Shown piece after piece: positions 29,859 to 38,346 of a DNA stretch of 62,760 nt (positions within the stretch are counted from its first letter, which is position 1; every line of letters starts with the position of its first letter). The notes beneath the pieces were generated by a model. That model saw only the letters and a list, made by a program, of their open reading frames with translations, was not told the DNA's origin and made no database searches. Position numbers and translations under genes: made by a program. The stretch is from Tatumella sp. JGM91 (lineage in GTDB: Bacteria > Pseudomonadota > Gammaproteobacteria > Enterobacterales > Enterobacteriaceae), in assembly GCF_018257575.1 (NCBI RefSeq), contig NZ_JAERJP010000020.1, positions 1 through 62,760 of the forward strand. Direction: 5' to 3'.

Positions 29859-31019
29859 ATGACGCAGCAGACTTTAACCCCCGAAAGTAAACTCCCTGCA
29901 CTGGGAACCACCATCTTCAGCCAGATGAGTGCTCTTGCACAACAACACAATGCGATCAACCTGTCTCAGGGATTCCCTGACTTTGACGGTCCGGAATATT
30001 TGCAACAACGTCTGGCCTGGCATGTCAGCCAGGGGGCGAATCAGTACGCCCCGATGACCGGCGTGCAGCCGTTACGCGAAGCGATTGCCGAAAAGACTCA
30101 GTGTTGTTACGGCTATACGCCGGATATCACGACAGATATCACCGTCACCTCCGGGGCGACAGAGGCCCTGTTTGCTTCAATAACCGCGCTGGTCAGACCC
30201 GGGGACGAGGTCATTTGCTTCGACCCAAGCTACGACAGTTATGCCCCTGCAGTCGAATTATGCGGGGGGATATTAAAACGAATTGCCCTGCAACCACCGG
30301 GATTCCGCCCAGACTGGCAGGCGTTTCATCAGTTACTCAGTGATAAAACCCGGTTAGTGATCCTGAATACGCCCCATAACCCTACGGCAACAGTCTGGCA
30401 GGAGAGTGACTTCCATAGCCTGTGGCAGGCTATTCAGTCACAGGAAATCTATGTCCTGAGTGATGAAGTCTACGAGCATATCTGTTTTGCCCCGGAAGGC
30501 CACAGCAGTCTGCTGCAACACCCTCAGTTGCGTGAACGCGGTATCGCCGTGTCGTCATTCGGCAAAACCTTCCATATGACAGGCTGGAAAGTGGGTTACT
30601 GTATCGCGCCTGCTGCCATTTCTGCCGAAATACGTAAAGTACACCAGTACCTGACCTTCGCTGTGAATACACCGGCACAGCTGGCGCTGGCAGATATGCT
30701 GCGTGAAACACCTGAGCATTATCTGGAATTACCGGCGTTTTATCAGAGCCGTCGTGATTTTCTGATCAATGCCTTAAAAGAGAGTCGCTTTAAAGTTCTG
30801 CCCTGTGAAGGCACCTACTTTTTACTGCTGGATTATAGCGCCATTTCCGGGCTGGATGATGTCAGCTTCTGTCAGTGGCTGACCAGTGAAGTCGGAGTTG
30901 CCGCTATCCCGTTATCAGTATTTTGTGCCGGAGAGTTTCCGCATAAACTGATCCGTCTGTGTTTTGCCAAACAGGAACCGACCCTTCAGGCCGCTGCGGA
31001 GCGCTTATGTCAGATTTAA
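29859..31019 (+). CDS. mtnE: methionine aminotransferase MtnE (YbdL-type)
   Basis: PLP enzyme that transaminates 2-oxo-4-methylthiobutyrate to methionine, the last step of salvage; the E. coli relative YbdL prefers methionine and glutamine among donors. The 386 residues of fold-type I show NLSQGFPDFDGPEYLQQRL at the N-terminus, TSGATEALFASI, SDEVYEH, and the PLP-binding Lys in SSFGKTFHMTGWK. The last 13 bases overlap the start of the omega-amidase gene, so the two are co-translated. Confidence 0.93.
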   Translation: MTQQTLTPESKLPALGTTIFSQMSALAQQHNAINLSQGFPDFDGPEYLQQRLAWHVSQGANQYAPMTGVQPLREAIAEKTQCCYGYTPDITTDITVTSGATEALFASITALVRPGDEVICFDPSYDSYAPAVELCGGILKRIALQPPGFRPDWQAFHQLLSDKTRLVILNTPHNPTATVWQESDFHSLWQAIQSQEIYVLSDEVYEHICFAPEGHSSLLQHPQLRERGIAVSSFGKTFHMTGWKVGYCIAPAAISAEIRKVHQYLTFAVNTPAQLALADMLRETPEHYLELPAFYQSRRDFLINALKESRFKVLPCEGTYFLLLDYSAISGLDDVSFCQWLTSEVGVAAIPLSVFCAGEFPHKLIRLCFAKQEPTLQAAAERLCQI

Positions 31020-31783
31020 AGGTCGTATTATTACAGCAGCCCCTGGTGTGGATGGATGGCGAAGCTAATTTCCGTCATTTTGAACAGGCACTGGCTGAGA
31101 TAGCGACAGCCGACCTGATCCTGTTACCGGAAATGTTCACCACCGGCTTTGCAATGGAGGCCGCTGCCAGTTCACTTCCCGAGCCGGTGGTGATTCAGTG
31201 GTTACAATGCCAGGCTATCCGGTTTGATGCCATGATTGGCGGTAGCGTGGCATTACACACCGAAACCGGTGCAGTGAATCGTTTTCTGCTGGTCACTCCG
31301 CAGGGCGTGGTACACCGCTACGATAAACGCCATCTGTTCCGCATGGGAGATGAGCACCAGTATTATCAGGCTGGCCAGCAACGGGTAACCGTCGAGTGGC
31401 GGGGATGGCGTATTCTGCCGCAAATCTGTTATGACCTGCGTTTCCCGGTATTTTCCCGTAACCGTAATGACTATGATTTGGCCCTGTATGTCGCCAGCTG
31501 GCCGGCGCCACGCAGCCAGCACTGGCAGGCGTTATTACTGGCCAGAGCTATCGAGAATCAGGCCTATGTGATGGGATGTAATCGTGTCGGGGAAGATATC
31601 CACCGGCAGAGCTACAGCGGTGACAGCCGGATTATCAGCCCGACCGGCGAACTGCTGGCTGCCCCGCCGGCACATCAGCCGGCAGTGCTGCAACAGGTGC
31701 TCTCACTGGATGAACTGCGGGCCTTCCGCGACCGCTTTCCGGCCTGGCGCGATGCGGATAATTTTAGTCTCAGTGATCAATAA
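31007..31783 (+). CDS. yafV: omega-amidase / nitrilase-family amidohydrolase (YafV, MtnU-like)
   Basis: Nitrilase-superfamily enzyme of 258 residues. Glu-Lys-Cys triad segments are LLPEMFTTGF (Glu), YDKRHLF (Lys) and ILPQICYDLRFP (Cys). It is very close to E. coli YafV, which hydrolyses 2-oxoglutaramate. When MtnE uses glutamine as amino donor, 2-oxoglutaramate is made, and this enzyme would convert it to 2-oxoglutarate and ammonia, pulling the reaction. The coupled overlap with mtnE fits that role. ATG 31007 is used because homology starts there. Confidence 0.88.
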   Translation: MSDLKVVLLQQPLVWMDGEANFRHFEQALAEIATADLILLPEMFTTGFAMEAAASSLPEPVVIQWLQCQAIRFDAMIGGSVALHTETGAVNRFLLVTPQGVVHRYDKRHLFRMGDEHQYYQAGQQRVTVEWRGWRILPQICYDLRFPVFSRNRNDYDLALYVASWPAPRSQHWQALLLARAIENQAYVMGCNRVGEDIHRQSYSGDSRIISPTGELLAAPPAHQPAVLQQVLSLDELRAFRDRFPAWRDADNFSLSDQ

Positions 31784-31794
31784 TCCGCTTCTGG

Positions 31795-32130
31795 TCAGCT
31801 GCCACGATAGGTTGACCATGACCAGGGGGTAACCAGAAACGGCAGATGGTAATGGCTGCCGGCTTCCGGAATCAGGAAATCGATTTGTGCGGTCAGATAC
31901 AGCGACTGGCGGCCAGTGACGGCAAAATAGTCACCGGTCTCCGCCGTCAGACGATAATGGCCCGGTGTGACTGGCTCTGAGGTAAGATTTTTTAGTCGCC
32001 CGTCACTGTCTGTTTTCCCCTGTCCGATCACCGACCACCCCTCCGGAGATTGCTGTTCGAGGGTGATACTGACATCCGTGGCCGGTTTACCCAGCGCAGT
32101 GTCCAGTATATGTGTCGTAATAGTGCTCAT
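31795..32130 (-). CDS. hiuH: 5-hydroxyisourate hydrolase HiuH
   Basis: Transthyretin-like tetramer that opens 5-hydroxyisourate, the urate oxidase product, to OHCU. The 111 residues begin with ITTHILDTALGKPA, have GRLKNL and a GHYRLTAETGDYF segment, and end with the hallmark YRGS. It lacks a signal peptide, so it is cytoplasmic. The start overlaps the uraD stop by 4 bases. It is the last gene of the operon hpxJ-hpxK-uraD-hiuH. Confidence 0.95.
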   Translation of the reverse strand: MSTITTHILDTALGKPATDVSITLEQQSPEGWSVIGQGKTDSDGRLKNLTSEPVTPGHYRLTAETGDYFAVTGRQSLYLTAQIDFLIPEAGSHYHLPFLVTPWSWSTYRGS

Positions 32131-32627
32131 AACAGTATCTCCTGCAAACGCAATAACGTAATCTCTCGCAACTGCCGGAGACTTTCCTGCCGTTCTGCCA
32201 CTTCATTATTGCCTAAGCGGCGCTGTAACTGGGTCAGGATCTCCTGCGGGCTGCGCCCTTTCGCCCGGATCAAAAAAATACGACCAAACCGCTGTTCATA
32301 AGCACGGTTCCCCGCCGTCATCAACTGTTTTATCTGGCTGCCGGCCGACAGTACCGCTGACTGCTCAGCCCGTGATGCAGTGTGATGGGACATACTGCCT
32401 GCCGCCGTTTCACCAATCCGCGGGTGAGCACTAAGCGCCAGACATAATTCAGACTCCCCCCAGCCTTCGGTTAACCGCCTGGCCGTCGCCATCGCCTGTT
32501 GCAGGGAAAGAAACGGCCTCGCCGCCACCAGTTGCTGCTGCCACCCGGCTATTGCAACACAGCCCTCAATCACTGATTTAGCTTCTGATGGCGAAAGCTG
32601 ATTAAACTGTTCAATGTTCATCAGCAA
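32127..32627 (-). CDS. uraD: OHCU decarboxylase UraD
   Basis: Decarboxylates 2-oxo-4-hydroxy-4-carboxy-5-ureidoimidazoline to S-allantoin. All-helical protein of 166 residues with FNQLSPSEAKSVIEGC at the start, the catalytic His in LSAHPRIGE, and SRAEQSAVLSA. It lies between hpxK (24 bases upstream) and hiuH (4-base overlap) in the minus-strand ureide operon. With HiuH it forms the standard urate-to-allantoin branch. Confidence 0.94.
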   Translation of the reverse strand: MLMNIEQFNQLSPSEAKSVIEGCVAIAGWQQQLVAARPFLSLQQAMATARRLTEGWGESELCLALSAHPRIGETAAGSMSHHTASRAEQSAVLSAGSQIKQLMTAGNRAYEQRFGRIFLIRAKGRSPQEILTQLQRRLGNNEVAERQESLRQLREITLLRLQEILL

Positions 32628-32650
32628 ACAACCTCCCCAATCACAATAAC

Positions 32651-33928
32651 TTATCCCGGATAATGCCCGGCAGCCACCTGCATAATCGCCTGCAGGTAAG
32701 CACGGATAGCCAGCGCCACATCATCACTAGTGACAGATTCGTCCGGATGATGGCTAATCCCCCCCGCACAGCGTACAAACAGCATCGCCACCGGCCAGCA
32801 TTCGGCAATCGCAATCGCATCATGCCCGGCACCGCTGGGCAGTAACACGGACTGTCCCTGTACTTCGGCCACCGCATCACTGAATGCATCCCGCAGGCGG
32901 GGATCGCAGGCAGTGGCCGGGATCCCATAGTATTCTTCGGCGGTAAACCGCAGACCCCGCCGTTCAGCAATACGCTGACCCTCTTCAAGTAAGCACGCCT
33001 GTAATGATGCCAGCGGGCCATCTTCAGGTCCGCGGATATCCAGAGATAACCGGGCTTCTCCGGCGATAACATTGACTGCGCCGGGCTCACAGGCAATGGT
33101 CCCGACGGTTGCCACCAGCGGTGCCCCCCGCTGCTGTGTACAATTCTCGACAAATACCATCCATTCGGCCGCTGCTGCCAGAGCATCTTTGCGGTGGGTC
33201 ATCGGTACCGTGCCCGCATGGCCGGCCTGACCAGTGAACTGGCAATTCAGACGCCGCGCACCATTAATCGCGGTGACAACGCCCAGAGCCAGCCCCGCCT
33301 GTTCCAGACAAGGCCCCTGTTCAATATGCAACTCAAGATAAGCGATAATCGCGTCCCGGTGACGGGCCGCAGTGGCAATCTTCGTGGCATCCAGTCCTGA
33401 GGCCTGCATAGCCTGTGCAACAGTCACTCCCTGGTGATCAGGGTGATCCACCCATGCCGCAGGCCAGCGACCGGTAATGCCTTTACTTCCCAGTAAAGTG
33501 ATCCCAAACCTTGTCCCTTCTTCATCAGCGAAACCAATGACCTCGATCGCGACCGGTAAGCGAATTTGCTGTTCATTCAGCCAGCTGACCGTTTCTATTG
33601 CGCTCAGTACGCCCAGGGGGCCGTCATAACGACCGGCATTTCTTACACTGTCCAGATGCGATCCCAGTAAAATAGCCGGGGCATTGGCCGTCTGCCCTTC
33701 ATAACGGCCACAAATATTCCCCACCGCATCCTGCCAGGTCTCCATTCCGGCTTGACGCATCCATTCAGCCACCTGCCGGTTAGCCCGAAAATGTTCGGCT
33801 GAAAGATATACCCGTGTTAACTGACCGTCATCCTCGCTGATAGCCGCCAAATCATCACTGCGGGCCATCACCCGTAATGCGGCCTGCCTGGCCTGAGAAG
33901 GATCTATCCGGTTATGCATGGTTGTCAT
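32651..33928 (-). CDS. hpxK: allantoate amidohydrolase, M20 family (HpxK/AllC-like)
   Basis: Splits allantoate to S-ureidoglycine plus ammonia and CO2. 425 residues of the M20 zinc hydrolase family. Metal ligands are in LGSHLDSVRNAGRYDGPLG (His, Asp), FADEEGTRFG (Glu) and LHIEQGPCLE (His), and the dimerisation domain includes TGQAGHAGTVPM. It could in principle be an N-carbamoyl-amino-acid hydrolase, but its place between hpxJ and uraD makes allantoate the likely substrate. It overlaps hpxJ by 17 bases. Confidence 0.88.
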   Translation of the reverse strand: MTTMHNRIDPSQARQAALRVMARSDDLAAISEDDGQLTRVYLSAEHFRANRQVAEWMRQAGMETWQDAVGNICGRYEGQTANAPAILLGSHLDSVRNAGRYDGPLGVLSAIETVSWLNEQQIRLPVAIEVIGFADEEGTRFGITLLGSKGITGRWPAAWVDHPDHQGVTVAQAMQASGLDATKIATAARHRDAIIAYLELHIEQGPCLEQAGLALGVVTAINGARRLNCQFTGQAGHAGTVPMTHRKDALAAAAEWMVFVENCTQQRGAPLVATVGTIACEPGAVNVIAGEARLSLDIRGPEDGPLASLQACLLEEGQRIAERRGLRFTAEEYYGIPATACDPRLRDAFSDAVAEVQGQSVLLPSGAGHDAIAIAECWPVAMLFVRCAGGISHHPDESVTSDDVALAIRAYLQAIMQVAAGHYPG

Positions 33929-35156
33929 CCGCCAGATAATGATCGAGGACAGTCTGTATGGCAGCTCCCCGCGGGGTGCTGAACCTGAGACTGTTCAGTA
34001 CCGCTTCGAGGGCGGTCAGGGTCTGCAACACAGATTGTTTACGTGCATTATAGCCCATGGTTCCGATACGCCAGACTTTGCCATGTAACGGACCAAAGGA
34101 TGTACCGATCTCGATCCCGAAATCATTCAGCATCCTAGCGCGTACTTGATCACCGTTGATCTGATCAGGGATCATCACACCCAGAACATTATTCATTTTA
34201 TGTCTGATATCGCCGAATACCTGTAATCCCATGGCCTGAATACCTTTCAGCATGGCATCACCGTGCAGCCGGTGGCGGGCAATACCGGCTTCCAGCCCTT
34301 CCTGCAGAATGATTTGTGCACTTTCACGTGCACCAAACAAGGCACTGGTGGCTTCTGTATGGTGATTCAGACGTTCCGGCCCCCAGTAATCCATCACCAT
34401 CCCCAGATCAAAATAATTGGAGTAGATCATCTCATCGTCACCTTCCGCATGATCGACAGTACGGATCCCCTGTTCGACACGTTTGCGCCGGCGGATCACG
34501 GCTTCCATTTCAGGACTGAGGGTGACCGGCGAGGTGCCGGAAGGACCTCCCAGGCATTTTTGCATCCCCGCAGAGACGGCATCCAGCCCCCATGCATCGA
34601 CTTCCAGAGGATTTCCGCCCAGAGATGCGGTGGCATCCGTATAAAAAAGCACCCCGTATCTGCGGCAAATATCACCCAGTTCATGCAGCGGCTGCAGCAT
34701 AGTGGTCGAGGTATCACCCTGCACTGTGAGTAATAACCGTGGTTTTATACGGCGAATAGCATCTTCGATTTGGTCTGCAGAAAATACCTCGCCCCACGGC
34801 ACCTCTATCGTATGGACTTCGGCACGACAGCGATGGGCTATTTCACAGAGTAAATGGCCGAAGCGCCCAAAGACCGGCACCAGAACTTTATCGCCCGGCT
34901 TTATTGCCGACACCAGTATCGCTTCGATACCGGCACGTGAAGTTCCGTTAACCAACATGGTCCACTGATTTTTGGTACAAAACACCTGCCGGTACAGGGC
35001 CATCACTTCATTCATATAACCGGTCATTGCCGGGTCATACTGTCCCAATAACTGGCTGGACATCGCACGTAATACCCGCGGGTAAGCATTGATCGGACCA
35101 GGGCCCATCAGTAAACGTTGTGGCGGATTGATTTGTGAAAACGGGCTGAGATCCAT
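33912..35156 (-). CDS. hpxJ: (S)-ureidoglycine-glyoxylate aminotransferase (HpxJ/PucG)
   Basis: PLP enzyme that moves the amino group of ureidoglycine to glyoxylate, giving oxalurate and glycine. 414 residues of the serine-pyruvate aminotransferase class. LLMGPGPINAYPRVLRAM is at the N-terminus, VQGDTSTTMLQPLHELGDICR in the middle, and the cofactor Lys lies in SAGMQKCLGG near residue 200. A good AAGGAAC site precedes the ATG. It is the first intact gene of the operon, 24 bases downstream of a truncated ABC ATPase gene. Confidence 0.9.
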   Translation of the reverse strand: MDLSPFSQINPPQRLLMGPGPINAYPRVLRAMSSQLLGQYDPAMTGYMNEVMALYRQVFCTKNQWTMLVNGTSRAGIEAILVSAIKPGDKVLVPVFGRFGHLLCEIAHRCRAEVHTIEVPWGEVFSADQIEDAIRRIKPRLLLTVQGDTSTTMLQPLHELGDICRRYGVLFYTDATASLGGNPLEVDAWGLDAVSAGMQKCLGGPSGTSPVTLSPEMEAVIRRRKRVEQGIRTVDHAEGDDEMIYSNYFDLGMVMDYWGPERLNHHTEATSALFGARESAQIILQEGLEAGIARHRLHGDAMLKGIQAMGLQVFGDIRHKMNNVLGVMIPDQINGDQVRARMLNDFGIEIGTSFGPLHGKVWRIGTMGYNARKQSVLQTLTALEAVLNSLRFSTPRGAAIQTVLDHYLADDNHA

Positions 35157-35179
35157 AACGGGTTCCTTAACGATTGAGG

Positions 35180-35400
35180 TTACATATGCACCGACGAAAT
35201 AAACTGTTTTAATTCTGCGGTTTCCGGATTAGCAAACAGGGTTTTACTGTCCCCCTGCTCCCGGACTTTCCCCTGATGCATAAACACCACACGGTTACCG
35301 ACATTTCTGGCAAAATTCATTTCATGAGTCACCAGAATGAGTGTCATACCCTCCGCGGCTAATTGCTCCAGTACACGCAATATTTCACCGGCGCATATTT
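35180..35400 (-). pseudogene. C-terminal remnant of an amino-acid-type ABC transporter ATPase (hpxI-like)
   Basis: Only the last 70 or so residues of a GlnQ/HisP-type ATPase remain. The frame reads AGEILRVLEQLAAEGMTLI, then LVTHEMNFARNVGNRVVFMHQGKV, and reaches a normal stop. This is the region after Walker B, including the H-loop His. Going upstream, homology ends abruptly near 35400; Walker A, the LSGGQ signature and Walker B are gone. In Klebsiella the hpxJ-hpxK pair follows ABC genes hpxG-H-I, so this is most likely the stump of hpxI after a deletion that also took the rest of the importer. Confidence 0.8.
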
Positions 35401-35582
35401 TCCTCTGGCTATCATTGAAACAAAAGATTCTTATAAATCCATGTTTGCAACTAATGTGCCAAAGTCTTTACTCAAAAAAACCGGTGACTGGCGGTTAATT
35501 ATCGGTAATCCCTGCTGTACGCCCCTTTTTTCGCCCGGTGAAGACGCACAAAAACAATGCAATGCACCACAATGACGCCCCG
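35401..35582. other. unrecognised segment past the ABC truncation
   Basis: An A/T-rich stretch (35401-35500) followed by more balanced sequence. A plus-strand frame runs through it (ending at 35575) and reads FPLAIIETKDSYKSMFATNV, which looks protein-like, but I recognise no family and it shares its 5' part with the ABC stump. It could be a fragment of a gene brought next to the truncation point. No promoter or repeat is clear. Confidence 0.35.
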
Positions 35583-36422
35583 TTATCGTCTTTCAAGCTC
35601 ATCCAGTTGCTGATAGAGACCGGCTATCTTATGGATACGCTGTCTTCCGTCGGCCAGCATTTCATGAAGCAGCGCATTGGAAACTAAATTCACCAGACTC
35701 ATTGCGGCACTGTAACTGTCAAATGCAGATACACTTTCCAGCGGAGCAACCAGCTGCCAGCGGGAAAGATCCTGTAATCCCGCGCCCCGTGGCTCAGTGA
35801 TCAGTACCACCGGGACTGACTGGCGCTGTAGCTGTTCCAGCAACGGACGGATAATTGCCGGCCTGCGGCGAAAAGCCACCACAACGGCAACATCATGACT
35901 GCTTAAGTCGGCCAGCTCTTCAGATAACGTCTGGCCCGGTAAAGGCAGTAATACGACCTGGCTGCGTACCTGCATCAGTTGCAGGCGCAGGTGCATTGCT
36001 ACCGGATATGAATTACGTAACCCGATAATAACCACCCGACGGGAATCAGCCAGCGACTGAATAACCTCACTAAATTGCAGGGGATCGATGGCGGTTGTCC
36101 AGTGGGTCAGATTGGCTATTTCCTGCTTATAATGACGGGATAACAGAGTGTTACCCTGCACTGCATCACGGTTATCCGTTAACGGCATCCCGGACTGCCG
36201 CAGAGTCCGCATTTCATCATGCATATCTTTGTATTTTTCATAACCCAGCCGTTTAAATAAACGGCTAACGGTCGCCTTGGATACACCGCTCAGTCTGGCT
36301 AGTTCTGCACTGTTGTAACTGATCACATCATCAAAATGATCAAATACAAAATCGGCCACCCGCTTCTCTTGCGGCGACAGCCGGGGGTAATGGCTTTCCA
36401 GCCGTTGATCCAGTTGTTTCAT
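35583..36422 (-). CDS. RpiR/MurR-family transcriptional regulator of the hpx genes
   Basis: An N-terminal helix-turn-helix (about 1-77) includes LSPQEKRVADFVFDHF and LARLSGVSKATVSRLFKRLGYEKYKD. A C-terminal SIS domain (about 105-250) includes VVIIGLRNSYPVAMHLRLQLMQ. The 279 residues from ATG 36422 fit the family; GGAG lies just ahead, and an adjacent ATG 36425 is an alternative. The longer frame running back over hpxW is not credible. It is divergent from hpxW, which suggests local control of hpxWXYZ; the ligand is unknown. Confidence 0.85.
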   Translation of the reverse strand: MKQLDQRLESHYPRLSPQEKRVADFVFDHFDDVISYNSAELARLSGVSKATVSRLFKRLGYEKYKDMHDEMRTLRQSGMPLTDNRDAVQGNTLLSRHYKQEIANLTHWTTAIDPLQFSEVIQSLADSRRVVIIGLRNSYPVAMHLRLQLMQVRSQVVLLPLPGQTLSEELADLSSHDVAVVVAFRRRPAIIRPLLEQLQRQSVPVVLITEPRGAGLQDLSRWQLVAPLESVSAFDSYSAAMSLVNLVSNALLHEMLADGRQRIHKIAGLYQQLDELERR

Positions 36423-36560
36423 CATCACTCCTGCTGCATTTGTTAGCGCAAAACTAGCACAATTTGATCCATTGTTATTCTCCGCGAACCAAAAAGCCCG
36501 GAAACGGAACAAAAATTGCTTACCACTGACTCTCTCTGCAAGATTTGAACTGAGGAACCA

Positions 36561-38147
36561 ATGATCCAAAGCAATATTGCCCCTAATGGCATGGCAGTGA
36601 CTCCCCATCATCTGGCCAGCGAAAGCGCCCTGGCCGTATTACGTGCCGGAGGAAATGCGATAGAAGCCATGGTCGCGGCAGCGGCAACTATTGCCGTTGT
36701 GTACCCGCATATGAATGGCCTCGGAGGTGACAGTTTCTGGCTGATTGTTCCGCCTGAAGGTGATCCGATCGCTATTGATGCCAGCGGTGCTGCCGGCAGC
36801 CAGGCAACTCCCGATTTTTATGCGGGGATGACAGCGATTCCGTACCGCGGCCCGCACGCCGCCCTGACCGTCGCTGGCACCGTTAGCGGCTGGCAGGAAG
36901 CACTGGCTTTTTCTCAGGAGTCCGGATTTTCCCCGTCACCGGTCGCTGAGTTACTGAGAGATGCTATCCATTATGCCCGCCACGGGATCCCGGTAACAGA
37001 ATCACAGTCTGCTGCCAGCGCCGGTAAGTTAAGTGAGCTGCAACATCAGCCCGGCTTCGCTGATATCTATTTACCACAAGGCAGGGTACCCACCCCCGGA
37101 AGCAGGTTTACACAGGAAGCACTGGCGGACACCCTGCAGGCACTGGCAGAGGATGGTCTGGACAGTTTTTACCGCGGCCCCTTATCAGAAAAAATAGCCG
37201 CAGGTATGGCTGATCTGGGCATGCCGGTGACCTTAAGGGATCTGCAACAGCATCGGGCGCAGCGTAAAAAACCGCTGCAACTGGCCCACAGTGAAGGCAC
37301 ACTGTATAACCTCACTCCGCCAACCCAGGGCCTTGTTTCTCTGGCCATCGCCGGGATTACTGACCGTCTGAATATGCCAGAAGCAGATGAAACCGGCAGT
37401 ATTCACCGGATCGTCGAAGCAACCAAACAGGCATTCAGGTTGCGGGATCGCTATCTGACCGATCCCCGCGAAATGCGTATTGATCCACAAATGCTGCTGG
37501 AAGACAGTTATCTGGATCAGCTGGCCGGCGGGATTAACCTCAGCCATGCAACACCAGATACAGGCTGCCGTGCGCCGGGCGATACGGTCTGGATGGGAAT
37601 AATCGATAACCGGGGAATGGCCGTTTCGTTTATTCAGAGTATTTACCATGAATTCGGCAGTGGTGTGGTGATCCCTGAGACCGGCATTTTATGGCAGAAC
37701 CGCGGTGCCTCTTTCACCCTGCAACCGGAACAGCTACTGACACTGGCCCCGGGTAAACGTCCTTTTCATACCTTAAACCCGGCTGCTGCACGTCTGCGTG
37801 ACGGCCGGGTAATGGTTTATGGATCGATGGGAGGCGACGGGCAACCCCAGACTCAGGCCACCGTATTTACCCGCTATGTCCAGCAGAAAATTCCGTTACA
37901 ACAGGCGATTACTGCCCCGCGCTGGCTGCTTGGCCGGACCTGGGGGCAAACATCGGAGTCGCTGAAAATGGAGGGGCGTTTTAGTCGCGAGACCCTGCAG
38001 ACCCTGAAACAGATGGGTCATGATATTGAAGTAATTGCTGACTTCAGTGAAGCCGTGGGACATGCCGGTGCCATTGTCCGGCACTGTAACGGCATGCTGG
38101 AAGGGGCATCCGATCCACGCAGTAACGGCAGTGCCGCCGGTTTTTAA
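36561..38147 (+). CDS. hpxW: oxamate amidohydrolase HpxW (gamma-glutamyltransferase-like)
   Basis: Ntn-hydrolase proenzyme of the gamma-glutamyltransferase superfamily. The Klebsiella HpxW homologue hydrolyses oxamate to oxalate and ammonia at the end of urate degradation. The predicted self-cleavage site is GD-Thr342-VWMG, Thr342 becoming the new N-terminal nucleophile. Large and small subunits would be about 341 and 187 residues. Near the N-terminus MNGLGGDSFWLI and near the C-terminus YGSMGGDGQPQTQA match the family. There is no signal peptide, so it is cytoplasmic, unlike Ggt. GAGGA precedes the ATG. Confidence 0.88.
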   Translation: MIQSNIAPNGMAVTPHHLASESALAVLRAGGNAIEAMVAAAATIAVVYPHMNGLGGDSFWLIVPPEGDPIAIDASGAAGSQATPDFYAGMTAIPYRGPHAALTVAGTVSGWQEALAFSQESGFSPSPVAELLRDAIHYARHGIPVTESQSAASAGKLSELQHQPGFADIYLPQGRVPTPGSRFTQEALADTLQALAEDGLDSFYRGPLSEKIAAGMADLGMPVTLRDLQQHRAQRKKPLQLAHSEGTLYNLTPPTQGLVSLAIAGITDRLNMPEADETGSIHRIVEATKQAFRLRDRYLTDPREMRIDPQMLLEDSYLDQLAGGINLSHATPDTGCRAPGDTVWMGIIDNRGMAVSFIQSIYHEFGSGVVIPETGILWQNRGASFTLQPEQLLTLAPGKRPFHTLNPAAARLRDGRVMVYGSMGGDGQPQTQATVFTRYVQQKIPLQQAITAPRWLLGRTWGQTSESLKMEGRFSRETLQTLKQMGHDIEVIADFSEAVGHAGAIVRHCNGMLEGASDPRSNGSAAGF

Positions 38148-38160
38148 GGAGAAACTGACA

Positions 38161-38346
38161 ATGACACATCCCATTGAATGGTCAGCATATCTGACCCAAA
38201 TGGAACATATCTCGGATATTGAACTGACAGAAGATCGTCGTGCAGAAGTACTGGTACAACTTACCCGTATCGCCAGGATGGCTCAGCCTCTGATGGATTA
38301 CCCGCTGGATGACCGTATTGAAGTCGCAGGGGTATACCGGTTATGA
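38161..38346 (+). CDS. hpxX: HpxX, small AtzG-like amidase partner
   Basis: 61 residues, mostly helical and acidic (IEWSAYLTQMEHISDIELTEDRR, MAQPLMDYPLDDRIEVAGVYRL). It resembles AtzG, the GatC-like small subunit that stabilises the amidase AtzE. AAGGAGAAA lies 7 bases ahead of ATG 38161. The stop overlaps the hpxY start (ATGA), as expected for subunits made in equal amounts. It is easily missed because it is short. Confidence 0.85.
   Translation: MTHPIEWSAYLTQMEHISDIELTEDRRAEVLVQLTRIARMAQPLMDYPLDDRIEVAGVYRL

Noticed and set aside
32641-33186. A second minus-strand frame of 181 codons within hpxK
   Set aside because: It is on the same strand but a different frame from the M20 enzyme, which carries all metal ligands; this frame has no motifs.
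34263-34733. A 156-codon plus-strand frame inside hpxJ
   Set aside because: Antisense to a clear PLP enzyme; no homology or start signal.
35583-36611. A 342-codon version of the RpiR regulator starting inside hpxW
   Set aside because: The extra 63 residues are antisense to hpxW and its ribosome site, and the helix-turn-helix family begins at KQLDQRLESHY.
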